Of a DNA stretch of 40,986 bases, positions 10,159 to 17,197 are shown piece after piece. The stretch is taken from positions 1 through 40,986 of IMG/VR virus record IMGVR_UViG_3300008954_000106; one strand, given 5' to 3'. Origin of the DNA: a virus. Under the pieces are notes generated by a model. It did no database searches and was not told where the DNA came from. It worked only from the letters and a program-made list of their open reading frames with translations. Positions within the stretch are counted from its first letter, which is position 1. Each line of letters begins with the position of its first letter. The position numbers were made by a program, and so were the translations under genes.

Positions 10159-10935
10159 ATGGCGAAAAAGGCAAGGGTCGCATCAATTAGCTGCAGTCAC
10201 GTACCACATCATTCACAAGGTGCGATAGACAGGTTGCTTGACCTGCTGGCGACACTCAACGACGAGAAACCGTTTACTGATTTCATCCACCAAGGTGACC
10301 TCTTTGAAGCGCAGTCTGCCAGCGTGCACCCAGAAGATGCACCAGACCATTCATTGCTGGATGAGTTTCACTCAGCTGCCGAATTGCTAGAGAGCATACG
10401 AGAAGTCTTGAGCCCTCGTTGCAAGTTTCATTGGTTGCTAGGTAACCATGATGCGAACATCCAGCAACGTAATCCCAAGCGGATACCAAGAGAACTACGA
10501 CAACTGTGCGACTGGAACAACGTGCCAGTTGTAAAGAATGAGTTCCGTCGGTGGAATCAAGTTCCATACATTCATGGACAAGAGGCTTGTCTCGAAATTG
10601 GACCGCTTATTTATCTGCATGGATTCAAGTGTGGGAATAACAGCGACGAACTAGAGGGACTGGAGATGGCGTACGCTTGTGGCGGCTTCGCTCATCGTTT
10701 GATAATTCGTGGTCACACACATCAACCAGCAGATATACGGCAGTGCACGCGGGGTAAGATAAAACTACCTTGGCATGTTTGTAACGTAGGGATGACAGCG
10801 TTTGATGAACGACCGACATACATGGAGAGGAAATCGACAGAGAACTGGGGTAGGGGATGTTTAGTAGCAGAGGCAGACCTAACGGGCTGGAAAGAAGGAC
10901 GGTCTTGGGAAGCGGAATTAGTAAGATTAGACTAG
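10159..10935 (+). CDS. Calcineurin-like metallophosphoesterase
   Basis: 258 aa, starting 17 nt after the giant gene with a good ribosome-binding site (AAGGAG). The motifs of the binuclear metallophosphatase fold occur in order: ISCSHVPH near the N-terminus, HQGDLFE (residues about 44-50), LLGNHDAN (about 94-101), YLHG and RGHTHQP. These ligate two metal ions for phosphoester hydrolysis on nucleic acids, nucleotides or phosphoproteins. The first motif is normally D-x-H; here the aspartate position is cysteine (C-S-H), so metal binding at site 1 may be altered. Length fits phage single-domain phosphoesterases. The substrate is unknown. It may be co-transcribed with the giant virion protein or belong to the next small gene, which overlaps its 3' end. 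Confidence 0.85.
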   Translation: MAKKARVASISCSHVPHHSQGAIDRLLDLLATLNDEKPFTDFIHQGDLFEAQSASVHPEDAPDHSLLDEFHSAAELLESIREVLSPRCKFHWLLGNHDANIQQRNPKRIPRELRQLCDWNNVPVVKNEFRRWNQVPYIHGQEACLEIGPLIYLHGFKCGNNSDELEGLEMAYACGGFAHRLIIRGHTHQPADIRQCTRGKIKLPWHVCNVGMTAFDERPTYMERKSTENWGRGCLVAEADLTGWKEGRSWEAELVRLD

Positions 10936-11204
10936 AAGATTTTCTGGGTGAAATTGTCGTAGTGCGGTGGATTGACAGCTGCGAGCCAATGGACAACGCA
11001 GAGATAGAGTTGCACGAGTTGCCGCGACCGCAAGACATCGAGCAATACGGGATACTTCTGCGCTATCAGCCAGACCATATCGTAATGGCAGGCGCTGTTA
11101 AGGGGGAGGCTGGAACACAAGGCAAGGACACATATGACTACGTCATAGCCATACCAACAGTGTCAATCCTCCACTGGCAACCTCTAACCAAGGATGATGC
11201 TTAG
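10857..11204 (+). CDS. Hypothetical protein, 115 aa or shorter
   Basis: The open frame extends to a stop at 11202-11204. The first ATG at 10857 would overlap the phosphoesterase gene by 79 nt, with a G-rich sequence just before it. A TTG at 10905, preceded by GAAAGAAGGA, is an alternative. The part after the overlap (RLEDFLGEIVVVRW onward) is the conserved-looking portion: a beta-rich start, then PDHIVMAGAV and DYVIAIPTVSIL. No family recognised. Its 3' end overlaps the 3' end of the convergent rusA gene by 21 bp, so this is the boundary between the rightward and leftward transcription blocks. Confidence 0.6.
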   Translation: MFSSRGRPNGLERRTVLGSGISKIRLEDFLGEIVVVRWIDSCEPMDNAEIELHELPRPQDIEQYGILLRYQPDHIVMAGAVKGEAGTQGKDTYDYVIAIPTVSILHWQPLTKDDA

Positions 11205-11552
11205 CTCAAGCCTTGGGTGCTCTTTGTCGATGGCAAACTGCACGGGCTTGAGCGTAATCTTGTCATCGTCAACAAGTAGTCCACCAATAACTAGACCGTC
11301 TATCGCGTACTTCAACTTAGCGATATGATTATCTGGGTCCCGCCTTCGCCTACAGCTGTGATAGTACGTTGCCTGTAACGTCACCTCGTGATACGGCGGG
11401 TCTAAGGTTCTGTCAAGGGAGAGGGCGGTTCGCGTAGCCATAGCGGTCGCGCCTTTCAATCGTTTTGAGGCTGCGTGTTTTACTCGCCAATGGCTACGAC
11501 TATTGGGTGACAGGGGTGCCGCTGGCAGTTCTGTTGTAATAGTTATGTACAT
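11184..11552 (-). CDS. rusA: RusA-like Holliday junction resolvase
   Basis: 122 aa, the usual length for RusA. Key features are the early PLSPNSRSHWRVKHA segment, the metal-binding RRRRDPDNHIAKLKYAIDGL segment with the family's D-x-D-N pattern, and GLLVDDD near the C-terminus, which supplies further acidic ligands. RusA-type enzymes act as dimers and cut four-way junctions symmetrically; phages use them to resolve recombination intermediates and branched concatemers before packaging. It is the last gene of the leftward operon, downstream of the recombination genes it would serve. About 90 bp separate it from the preceding gene, the longest gap in this end of the operon, and its ribosome-binding site is weak. 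Confidence 0.88.
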   Translation of the reverse strand: MYITITTELPAAPLSPNSRSHWRVKHAASKRLKGATAMATRTALSLDRTLDPPYHEVTLQATYYHSCRRRRDPDNHIAKLKYAIDGLVIGGLLVDDDKITLKPVQFAIDKEHPRLELSIILG

Positions 11553-11644
11553 AAAATATCAAAAACTTCCACCGCTAGAACGGTATCGTAGTTGTCGAAA
11601 TATGACTATATCGTGCATAAAACTGCTCATACTGTACATATATG

Positions 11645-12184
11645 TCAACTTGTGGCTGTCCAACACATTATCTTCGCCCAGTTGTGGGGTTGTTCGGGTG
11701 ATTGTAGTACCTCTATTCGTGTGATTGTTCCCGTGCAACCCTTACATAACTCTTCCATCAGAAATCCAACACGGACAAATTGCCCGCCATCGAAATCGGC
11801 AAAATTTATTTCCTCCTCCTCATATCCCATACGGAGGAAGTGCGATTCACCTTCGATGGTGTAACCCCCATCAACCTTCGTGAATATGCGGTCAGTGCCT
11901 TCGCGGTTCTTTGTGATGAACTCAGTTGGTTCTTCTGTTTTACGCTTGTCGAGTTCTTGGGTAGTTTCTTGGGTGGGTGACTCAGGCAACGGCATCCAGT
12001 GTGTTATGTCTTCTGCATGCAGATACTTATGTTCTGAACACCACACAGTGTACTGTCCGCACCACCTTGCTACATACACTGGTTCTTTGAGTAATGATTC
12101 TTCATGGACGGCGACGAGATACAGCCCCTCGTCTTCTTCTGGCAACCGTTCGGTTACGGGAATCCATTGTTGTTTTTGCATCAC
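11645..12184 (-). CDS. DUF551-containing protein
   Basis: 179 aa. The N-terminal 65 residues carry the DUF551 signature: QWIPVTERLPEEDEGLYLVA, a middle part with two Trp-Cys steps, then ITHWMPLPESP. DUF551 proteins are common in phages and prophages and their function is unknown. The C-terminal half (from about residue 85) is unrelated, with several acidic stretches and two late cysteines, and may be a second small domain. The start ATG overlaps the stop of the upstream gene as ATGA, so translation is probably coupled. Confidence 0.8.
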   Translation of the reverse strand: MMQKQQWIPVTERLPEEDEGLYLVAVHEESLLKEPVYVARWCGQYTVWCSEHKYLHAEDITHWMPLPESPTQETTQELDKRKTEEPTEFITKNREGTDRIFTKVDGGYTIEGESHFLRMGYEEEEINFADFDGGQFVRVGFLMEELCKGCTGTITRIEVLQSPEQPHNWAKIMCWTATS

Positions 12185-12405
12185 TCGTCCTCCTGTGTTT
12201 CTTCGGACAATACGCCAATCGCTAGCAGTTGTTGTTCACAGCGTCGCCTTGTGTCTAGGTCAGGCGCTGTCAGGCGCAACCTGTTCACAAAACCTATCAA
12301 CATCTTTAACTTTTGGTGGTGTGCACCAAGTTTCATTTGGGTATCTGCCTTGTGTATTGAACTGTGTCGGTTAACCTTGTTGAGTTTGGGGTTATGTTGC
12401 GCCAT
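12181..12405 (-). CDS. Small hypothetical protein, 74 aa
   Basis: Basic N-terminal half, acidic C-terminus (EETQEDE), largely helical in appearance. It overlaps the upstream gene by 14 nt and the downstream gene by 4 nt, which is the main support for it being real. No family recognised. Position between the putative helicase loader and the DUF551 gene is compatible with an accessory replication role, but nothing in the sequence shows it. Confidence 0.6.
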   Translation of the reverse strand: MAQHNPKLNKVNRHSSIHKADTQMKLGAHHQKLKMLIGFVNRLRLTAPDLDTRRRCEQQLLAIGVLSEETQEDE

Positions 12406-12874
12406 CGTCGTCTCCGTATAATTCTACCCACACCGCGGCTCGCAGGAACTTGTCCCAGTTCTCCACATTGCCGTCGTTGGGCTTGCTCAGGACACGACCA
12501 TACTTGCGCAGAACTGTGATAGTCGCAGTGCGTAGGTCTGCTATGTCTGTCCTCTGTAATTGCTTCAGGTGTGCTCGCTTCTCCGTTACGATATCCTCGG
12601 TCTTCTTGTCCGACATATACCAATCGGGCTTCTTGTCGTTGCTGTTCTTGGCTCGCTCGTTGTGTATCTTGTTGTACATGCTCAGGAACCACGGCATCTT
12701 CGGGATGGTAGAACTCTTTTGCGTCACGACTGTGGCGACGGTAGCCTCTAGTATGCCCGCATCCTTGTTACGGAACTCCCTACGCCAATCCTCCGTCTGT
12801 TCCACAGTTGGTTTGTATTCTGGGTATCGCCCCAGAAAGCGTTCCCAGAACTTTCGGTACTCATCGTTATTCAT
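12392..12874 (-). CDS. Putative replication protein, helicase-loader-like
   Basis: 160 aa. The start of the protein (EYRKFWERFLGRYPEYKPT, then W..EFRNKDAGILEATVA and IPKMPWFLSMYNKIHNE) follows the pattern of phage helicase-loader or replisome-accessory proteins with an N-terminal helical domain, in which a W or F / YP / P-x-x-x-x-F arrangement is common. It overlaps the stop of the DUF1376 gene by 4 nt (ATGA); that pairing (DUF1376 protein followed by a loader-like protein) is typical of phage replication modules lacking their own polymerase. Exact family assignment is uncertain; it could be a DnaC/P-like or G39P-like protein. Confidence 0.55.
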   Translation of the reverse strand: MNNDEYRKFWERFLGRYPEYKPTVEQTEDWRREFRNKDAGILEATVATVVTQKSSTIPKMPWFLSMYNKIHNERAKNSNDKKPDWYMSDKKTEDIVTEKRAHLKQLQRTDIADLRTATITVLRKYGRVLSKPNDGNVENWDKFLRAAVWVELYGDDDGAT

Positions 12875-13581
12875 TGTTCACCTCCCATGATATCATCTAG
12901 GATGGTCATTGACTCTGTTGCATCTTCAGTCTGTTGCGTACCCCATGACGCAGGGTCATCCTCCCATACTTCTTCTTCAAGTAGTCGGTGAGGACCTCGT
13001 GCGTACTTGCCTGAACCTTGTGGCGATGCGTAGTAGTCCCTGAACGATTGCGTGACAATTTCAATGTCCAGCAGCTGTCGCAGCACTATGCTCTCCCACA
13101 TCCGCAGGAATCGTTTCCAACCCTGCTTCTTGATTGTCGGAGCCAAGTCGAAGGCAACACGCGCTTCATTCGCGCCCCGCGTCGCGGCTGAGCGAGGGTC
13201 AGGTGGAGGGGAATTAGCCGAGGAGGATTCGACATTCCCAAGATTGGGCTCTCCCCCCCACCTTTTCTCTGCTCCCTTCAGTCCAGCGTTGACACGTTTC
13301 ATGTAAACCTCTTGAGCCTTCTCACGCTCTTCCTCAAGCCTTACGTTTCGACGTTGTCCATCACGACCGATGGGGAACTTTTCTTCTAGCACATCTAGGT
13401 ATTCATTGACTCCAGCGGTAAGGGACTCCCACACGGAGGTATCCGCAGGGAGCGCTCCCCTATCCCACTGAACTAATAGCAGTCGTATGTAGTGCCCGAC
13501 AGCTCCAGCGTCCCATCCAAGGGTTGCCACTAGAAAGTCCGATACATACAACGGCATCCAAGCCTTCGCTCGTTTGCTCAT
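12871..13581 (-). CDS. DUF1376 replication-module protein
   Basis: 236 aa from the ATG at 13581 (MSKRAKAWMPLYVSDFLVAT). An upstream in-frame ATG at 13602 exists, but the chosen start has a ribosome-binding site (AGGTGG) and overlaps the stop of a 29-aa reading frame as ATGA. Residues 8-65 match DUF1376: MPLYVSDFL, GHYIRLLLVQWDRGALP, then the conserved R-x-x-x-V-R-L-E-x-E-x-x-x-A linker around residues 84-96. DUF1376 proteins sit at the position of replication initiators in many phages and prophages. The C-terminal half (WKRFLRMWESIVL, YYASPQGSGKYARGPHRLLEE, WEDDP) resembles the C-terminus of phage replication proteins that contact the origin or loader. Role inferred from family and context. 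Confidence 0.8.
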   Translation of the reverse strand: MSKRAKAWMPLYVSDFLVATLGWDAGAVGHYIRLLLVQWDRGALPADTSVWESLTAGVNEYLDVLEEKFPIGRDGQRRNVRLEEEREKAQEVYMKRVNAGLKGAEKRWGGEPNLGNVESSSANSPPPDPRSAATRGANEARVAFDLAPTIKKQGWKRFLRMWESIVLRQLLDIEIVTQSFRDYYASPQGSGKYARGPHRLLEEEVWEDDPASWGTQQTEDATESMTILDDIMGGEQ

Positions 13582-13667
13582 GACACACCACCTAGCAGGC
13601 ATATCGCTGTCTTCAGAGCCTTAGTTCCTATTATTACATATACCCTTGACCAATAAAGCATATACAT
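13578..13667 (-). CDS. Tiny hydrophobic peptide, 29 aa, coupled to the DUF1376 gene
   Basis: A short frame with a very strong ribosome-binding site (AAGGAGG, 6 nt before ATG) codes for a peptide beginning MYMLYWSRVYVIIG and ending ICLLGGVS. Its TGA overlaps the ATG of the DUF1376 gene as ATGA. Either it is a small membrane peptide or a leader that sets translation of the replication gene by coupling. The good ribosome-binding site and exact overlap make chance less likely, but no homologue is recognised. Confidence 0.55.
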   Translation of the reverse strand: MYMLYWSRVYVIIGTKALKTAICLLGGVS

Positions 13668-13689
13668 ATTATTCCTCCTTATGTGTTGC

Positions 13690-13905
13690 TTACTTACTGT
13701 TTCGTGATGCGACCCACTCAGCTATTGCTGCCATGTCCCATCGTTTAATTTTGCTACCGCCCATTGATAGGGGCTCAGGGAATCCGTCCTCTTTTATCCA
13801 CTTGTATATGGTACTTGGAGACTTCACCCGCAGGTAACCCTTCACATCGTCGAGCGTCATGAATATGTGGTTGTGTGCCTCTTCTTTAGAATGGGATTTC
13901 GTCAT
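13690..13905 (-). CDS. Small helix-turn-helix DNA-binding protein (AlpA/excisionase-like)
   Basis: 71 aa from ATG at 13905; a start at 13860 (MTLDDVKGYL) would leave 56 aa. The core MTLDDVKGYLRVKSPSTIYKW, then DGFPEP, GGSKIKRWDMAAIAEWV is the winged-helix pattern of AlpA/MerR-like phage proteins: D-V-x-x-x-L-x-V-x-x-x-T-I-Y-x-W, F-P-x-P, W and a C-terminal I-x-x-W helix. Such proteins act as excisionases, transcription regulators or replication accessory factors. No integrase is present in the window, so a regulatory role is more likely. It overlaps the 3' end of the SSB-like gene by 20 nt. Confidence 0.75.
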   Translation of the reverse strand: MTKSHSKEEAHNHIFMTLDDVKGYLRVKSPSTIYKWIKEDGFPEPLSMGGSKIKRWDMAAIAEWVASRNSK

Positions 13906-14275
13906 CTGCGACACCACTTGTTTCTGTAACTGGAGCAGGAGCTGGAGTTGGAGCCTCGACTCCCACTGGCTTCGCCTCTTTGATTTTCAAGTACGTTTTA
14001 CCTTGGTAGTCTTCTTCTTCACACGTTACTTCGCAGCGCGAACCGATTACGGTACACCCCGTTGCTGCGTGCGTGAGGAATATCTTGATGGAGTTCGCAT
14101 CGTCGGATATACCGAAGCACTTGCCCCATCGTTCCCAGACAAAGTCGGGTGCTTTATCCAGACCAATCCATTCCCGAATCCAGTCCCCGTCATCTGACTT
14201 GAAGACCAGTTGGATTGCTCCATCTCCAGCCTTTGTCTTCTTCATTTCGATTGTTACTAATTCTACTATCATCAT
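13886..14275 (-). CDS. SSB-like protein with acidic C-terminal tip
   Basis: 129 aa. The N-terminal 90 residues look like an OB-fold (beta-rich, GDGAIQLVFKSDDGDW, YQGKTYLKIKEAKPV), followed by a Pro/Ala-rich linker (APTPAPAPV) and the terminal sequence DDEIPF. An acidic tip ending in D-D-x-I-P-F is the protein-interaction signal of bacterial single-stranded DNA-binding proteins, which recruits recombination and replication enzymes. The gene directly follows the annealing protein and exonuclease in the operon, as expected for a single-strand recombination module. It starts as ATGA overlapping the previous stop. The body does not match canonical SSB closely; it is likely a divergent phage SSB (DUF669-like proteins are an alternative). 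Confidence 0.75.
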   Translation of the reverse strand: MMIVELVTIEMKKTKAGDGAIQLVFKSDDGDWIREWIGLDKAPDFVWERWGKCFGISDDANSIKIFLTHAATGCTVIGSRCEVTCEEEDYQGKTYLKIKEAKPVGVEAPTPAPAPVTETSGVADDEIPF

Positions 14276-14556
14276 TTACCTTTCCGATGTTCTATGACAT
14301 CGTTGATTGAAGCCGCGATTTCAAACGCAGCTGTTTGTTCATCAGATTTTACGCCTGCTGTAAGTACTACCTTCACAGCAACGTCATTGATAAAACTGAG
14401 TGTCTCGTTGTCGAACTTCACAAGTTCAAACCGCATGGCAGGAACTCCCCCGATGACTCGAAGAGTTTCGAGCCGTGTCACGAGGGTGTCCCATGCCTTT
14501 CCAGCATCTTCTGGATAATCGTCATCCATAAGTATGATAATTTTACCAAATATCAT
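14272..14556 (-). CDS. Hypothetical protein, 94 aa, in recombination module
   Basis: The start ATG at 14556 overlaps the stop of the annealing-protein gene by 4 nt and its stop overlaps the start of the SSB-like gene by 4 nt, which supports a real, translationally coupled gene. The protein begins MIFGKIIILMDDDYPEDAG, has alternating beta and helical stretches (RFELVKFDNETLSFINDVAVKV) and ends basic. No family recognised. Its place between the annealing protein and SSB suggests a recombination accessory role, as inference only. Confidence 0.65.
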   Translation of the reverse strand: MIFGKIIILMDDDYPEDAGKAWDTLVTRLETLRVIGGVPAMRFELVKFDNETLSFINDVAVKVVLTAGVKSDEQTAAFEIAASINDVIEHRKGK

Positions 14557-15191
14557 TTCTTTGCCTGTAACAATATTGCAGCCTTTTCGCTACTGATTTC
14601 ACTTAGCTTTTTTACACCTGCCCAAGCGAGTGTTCGCTTCTCCGCGTCCTGTGGATTATCGGCTTTCGTTATCTTGCTTTTCACAGCCCTAACCTGTGCA
14701 GCAGTCGCCCTATTAGGAGACACTGCTTCCTCCGCTGCTTCCTTCACTGCCTCGGCTTCCTCACGAGGTAGGTCCTCTCCCGCGTAGATGTAGTGCCCCA
14801 AGCCAAAGTAAGCCATACACTTCACCAAGCAGCGCTTCAGTGCTGTGTTGATAGCGAAGGAGTCAGGGTTTTGAATAGCCTTGTTGTTGTAGTCCGTGAC
14901 CATAAAATCTTCGGTGTGGCTTTTATCACCAATCCAGAGCGTGACGCGAACCATAGCATTTCCATTGTGGTCGAAAAAGCAGGGGTAACCATCATCATTG
15001 GTATGGTTTGTGAATGTCGCTTCTGGGTAATGTTCCATGAGGATGCCCCATGCCCACGACCATGAGAGGTACGTGGCTTTGAAACTTCCACTGCCCTTCA
15101 CTTCTGTGTACTCATTCACGTTTATGACAGACAGTGTTTGCCATACTGATTTCGGTTTTTTCTTTGTTGTTGTTTTCTTCTTGGCAGTCAT
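14553..15191 (-). CDS. Single-strand annealing protein, DUF1071/Sak-like
   Basis: 212 aa. After a lysine-rich start (KKKTTTKKKPK) comes SVWQTLSVINVNEYTE, then YLSWSWAWGIL, a beta core (RVTLWIGDKSHTEDFMVTDYNNKAI), and FAINTALKRCLVKCMAYFGLGHYIYAGEDLP. The sequence W-x-x-L-x-x-x-(D/N)-V and the AINTA-x-x-R-x-x-x-K-x-x-A-x-F-G-L-G-x-x-I-Y-x-G-E-D-L motif are the hallmark of the DUF1071 group of Rad52/Erf-type annealing proteins. They bind and anneal complementary single strands during phage recombination and replication. The exonuclease gene lies immediately upstream (4-nt overlap) and the SSB-like gene two genes downstream: a complete annealing module. The C-terminal ~40 residues are helical and probably contact SSB. 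Confidence 0.88.
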   Translation of the reverse strand: MTAKKKTTTKKKPKSVWQTLSVINVNEYTEVKGSGSFKATYLSWSWAWGILMEHYPEATFTNHTNDDGYPCFFDHNGNAMVRVTLWIGDKSHTEDFMVTDYNNKAIQNPDSFAINTALKRCLVKCMAYFGLGHYIYAGEDLPREEAEAVKEAAEEAVSPNRATAAQVRAVKSKITKADNPQDAEKRTLAWAGVKKLSEISSEKAAILLQAKK

Positions 15192-16036
15192 AGTGACTCT
15201 CCTTTGTTTCCAAGGTCTTCAGTGAGTGCCCATTCGGGCAACGATAGTGTTGTGATAACGTCGGGGTAACCGCTGTACTCATCGAGTAGCGTGGCTTCTG
15301 CCCAAAGCGAGAGAGCTTTGTCAACCATCTTGTCACCTTCGATGATAGCGCGTAGGTCAATCCTGTAGGAAGCGATAGCGTATGGCTGAGATGTTTCAAT
15401 AGCAACGATATAGAACTTCCACCCATCTTTCACAGCTTCAACGCCACTTCGCAAACCAGATACAGCGCGAAGGTAGAATGCCGCTTGGATATGGTATCCA
15501 AACTTTGCGACGCTTCGAGCAAATCCATAAGGGCTCGCGTCAACAGTTGTTTTCAAGTCCACCACCTTCTTATCTTCGGGGTGGATAGCATCAACACGAG
15601 CCTTGCAGGTCAGGGCTGTTGTCTCATCCTTCCAGAGGAAGCTCTGCTCAGTGTCAGCGAAACCTATCAAGTTCATAGCTTCACGAGAACGCGACATAGA
15701 GTTAGCGATGTGCATACAGTGCACCGCTTGCTCGGTAGTAATTATCGCTTTGCCCTTAGACTGTGCGAGGAACTTCTCGTACTCAACTTTGCCTTCCTTC
15801 GTTCGACGGTTGATGTCTGGTTGAATTGCTACTTCGTTTTCAAAGTTTTCAGCGTTGAGTAACGTAGAGTGAACAGCTGTGCCTAGTTGCATTGCAGCGG
15901 TCGCCTTCTTAGGATTAGACAAGTAGGCAGCCGCGTGTGCAGGTGACCGCAGAACTTCCTTGAGCAGCGATTGATTCACCGCATCAATAGCGAAGTATTC
16001 ATCTGCTGAAATTGTTGAGCTATGCACTGCTTGCAT
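15188..16036 (-). CDS. PD-(D/E)XK exonuclease, RecE/DUF3799-like
   Basis: 282 aa. Key parts are the N-terminal INQSLLKE-like DAVNQSLLKEVLRSPAH segment, LGTAVHSTLL, then the nuclease centre ALTCKARVDAIHPEDKKVVDLKTT, where the D of RVDAI and D-L-K supply the PD-(D/E)XK metal site, and YHIQAAFYLRAV, the Q-x-x-x-Y motif that follows the site. These enzymes resect double-stranded DNA from an end to give single strands for the annealing protein encoded by the next gene. The start overlaps the HTH regulator gene by 17 nt. Confidence 0.9.
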   Translation of the reverse strand: MQAVHSSTISADEYFAIDAVNQSLLKEVLRSPAHAAAYLSNPKKATAAMQLGTAVHSTLLNAENFENEVAIQPDINRRTKEGKVEYEKFLAQSKGKAIITTEQAVHCMHIANSMSRSREAMNLIGFADTEQSFLWKDETTALTCKARVDAIHPEDKKVVDLKTTVDASPYGFARSVAKFGYHIQAAFYLRAVSGLRSGVEAVKDGWKFYIVAIETSQPYAIASYRIDLRAIIEGDKMVDKALSLWAEATLLDEYSGYPDVITTLSLPEWALTEDLGNKGESL

Positions 16037-16463
16037 CTTTGCCTCCTTCTTCGAGTAGAGCCAACGCGTCGGACATCATGCCAACCACGACCTTCTCGTC
16101 ATTCGACAGTGTTGCAAACATTGCTGCAACTTTCATCAAGTGACAGCGACGTTCGTCAGTGGTCACACTCTCTGTAGCTACAGGGTTTACCACTTTGCGT
16201 GCAGCAGCCTTGCGTGACTCTGTCCATTTCGGGCGTGAGCCACTCTTCTTTGTTCGCGGTGCGTTGTTAGAGTTCATACGTGCTGACACCATTCGGGTGT
16301 AATGCGTACGTGAAACTTTCGCGAGGTCACGCATATATTTCATGTGCGGAACACTAGCTCCACGAATCCAGCTGCAAGCCGTGACTTGCGTTACTTGGCA
16401 GGTCTTCATTATCTGCCGCGATGTGACTTTCTTGTCACGAAGAATAGTACTTACTGTAATCAT
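16020..16463 (-). CDS. Putative HTH regulator of the early operon
   Basis: 147 aa. Residues 1-60 (MITVSTILRDKKVTSRQIMK, TCQVTQVTACSWIRGASVPH, MRDLAKVSRTHY) have the layout of a Cro/CI-type helix-turn-helix: two short helices, a C-x-x-W recognition helix region, then L-A-x-V. A basic Ser/Arg/Lys linker (residues about 70-95) leads to a helical, acidic C-terminus that may dimerise. It is the first regulator-like protein of the leftward operon and a candidate for binding the repeated 16-bp sites at 18173 and 18215. Function inferred. Confidence 0.6.
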   Translation of the reverse strand: MITVSTILRDKKVTSRQIMKTCQVTQVTACSWIRGASVPHMKYMRDLAKVSRTHYTRMVSARMNSNNAPRTKKSGSRPKWTESRKAAARKVVNPVATESVTTDERRCHLMKVAAMFATLSNDEKVVVGMMSDALALLEEGGKDASSA

Positions 16464-16612
16464 TGGTTATCTCCTTTTTTAGATTCCTCAGTACTTTTGT
16501 TAGTTTGTTCTTTACGTTCTTTCATTATCTTCTCAATCTCGTCTAGTAACCGTCGAGCCTCTGGGGTCAACTCTACTATGTCGCGATGAAACTTGTTAGT
16601 TCGTCGATTCAT
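16460..16612 (-). CDS. Small hypothetical protein, 50 aa, coiled-coil
   Basis: An in-frame ATG at 16648 exists, but ATG at 16612 (MNRRTNKFHRDIVELTPE) has GGAGG 7 nt upstream, so that start is preferred. The protein is almost entirely charged helix (ARRLLDEIEKIMKERKEQ) with a Ser/Lys-rich tail. It overlaps the HTH gene by 4 nt (ATGA). No family recognised. Confidence 0.6.
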   Translation of the reverse strand: MNRRTNKFHRDIVELTPEARRLLDEIEKIMKERKEQTNKSTEESKKGDNQ

Positions 16613-16649
16613 TTCTTGCCTCCATTCAGCATATAAAACTTGCCACATC

Positions 16650-16979
16650 TCACTTACCTCCTAGTCGTTCTATCCCGTGCTTCAGAAACCAAGCGCTCAG
16701 TGGAACTATGCTTGAGCCTTCCACAACGCCAGTTGCATGGTTGAGCAGGGAGAGCTCTTTACGCATGACCTTCAGGTGAACGGGTTGCATCCAACCATTG
16801 CGGATGAACTCTTCGCTACCGAGCCGTACTCGTAGTGAACGGAAACCCTTGCGAGGTCCCGCGTCCACGCTGACTACTTTGCCCTGCCGTCGCCCGAAGT
16901 ATCCTGAGCGACGACCTGCTGCGTCTGCGACAAAGAACGCTACCTCCTTGCCTATTAGTTGTTCGTATTGCTTATTCAT
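16650..16979 (-). CDS. Hypothetical protein, 109 aa, SH3-like beta protein
   Basis: The start at 16979 (MNKQYEQLIGKEVAFFVADA) is chosen over an upstream ATG at 17003 because it has GGAGGAAC just before it and overlaps the previous stop by 4 nt. The N-terminal part (IGKEVAFFVADAAGRR, GYFGRRQGKVVSVDAGPRKG, RSLRVRLGSEEF) looks like a small beta-barrel with basic loops, suggesting nucleic-acid binding. The end of the protein (VPLSAWFLKHGIERLGGK) is helical. No family assigned. Confidence 0.65.
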   Translation of the reverse strand: MNKQYEQLIGKEVAFFVADAAGRRSGYFGRRQGKVVSVDAGPRKGFRSLRVRLGSEEFIRNGWMQPVHLKVMRKELSLLNHATGVVEGSSIVPLSAWFLKHGIERLGGK

Positions 16980-17173
16980 AGTTGTTCCTCCAGTATTCGG
17001 CATTCGTCTATGATGTCTGATTTCGTGTATGCGTCCATAGCAGGAATATGATTCCCAGAGTCATCTCGACGGTCAACAAGATTTCCATTTATGTCGTTCT
17101 GTTGGCAGAACCAAGTCCGTGCTTGTCGGTCGTACCAGTATTGAATCCGTTGGTTGTATTGGTAAACTTTCAT
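16976..17173 (-). CDS. Hypothetical protein, 65 aa
   Basis: Starts at an ATG behind AAAGGAGG in the shared leader (17174-17197). The N-terminal half is rich in Tyr, Trp and Gln (QYNQRIQYWYDRQARTWFCQ), the rest acidic (NLVDRRDDSGNHIPAMDAY). It is preceded by 263 noncoding bases containing a structured RNA and a hammerhead ribozyme, so its mRNA probably gets a new 5' end by self-cleavage at 17411/17412. No family recognised. Confidence 0.7.
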   Translation of the reverse strand: MKVYQYNQRIQYWYDRQARTWFCQQNDINGNLVDRRDDSGNHIPAMDAYTKSDIIDECRILEEQL

Positions 17174-17197
17174 CAGTGCCTCCTTTAGGCGTTCGGT
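17174..17197 (-). promoter_or_regulatory. Shared translation leader, copy 3 (SD in a mini-hairpin)
   Basis: Reads AACCGAACGCCTAAAGGAGG then CAC just before the start codon. GCCT and AGGC can pair to leave AAAGG in the loop, so the Shine-Dalgarno sequence sits in and beside a 4-bp hairpin. Near-identical copies precede the genes at 17679 and 18042. Confidence 0.75.

Noticed and set aside
11175-11215. Bidirectional terminator between convergent genes (CCAAGG/CCTTGG)
   Set aside because: Six pairs around a 17-nt loop with no T-run on either strand; too weak to call.
11635-11665. LexA-box-like sequence near ATATATGTACAGTA
   Set aside because: Only one half resembles a LexA site, the other half does not fit, and it lies at the end of a coding region.
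11503-12890. Plus-strand ORFs opposite the replication operon
   Set aside because: They lie opposite coupled minus-strand genes with recognised families (RusA, DUF551, DUF1376) and have Cys/Ser/Leu-rich antisense composition.
14335-14350. Third hammerhead core (CTGATGA on the minus strand)
   Set aside because: CTGATGA is there but no GAAA with stem III and UH site precedes it, and it is inside a coding gene.
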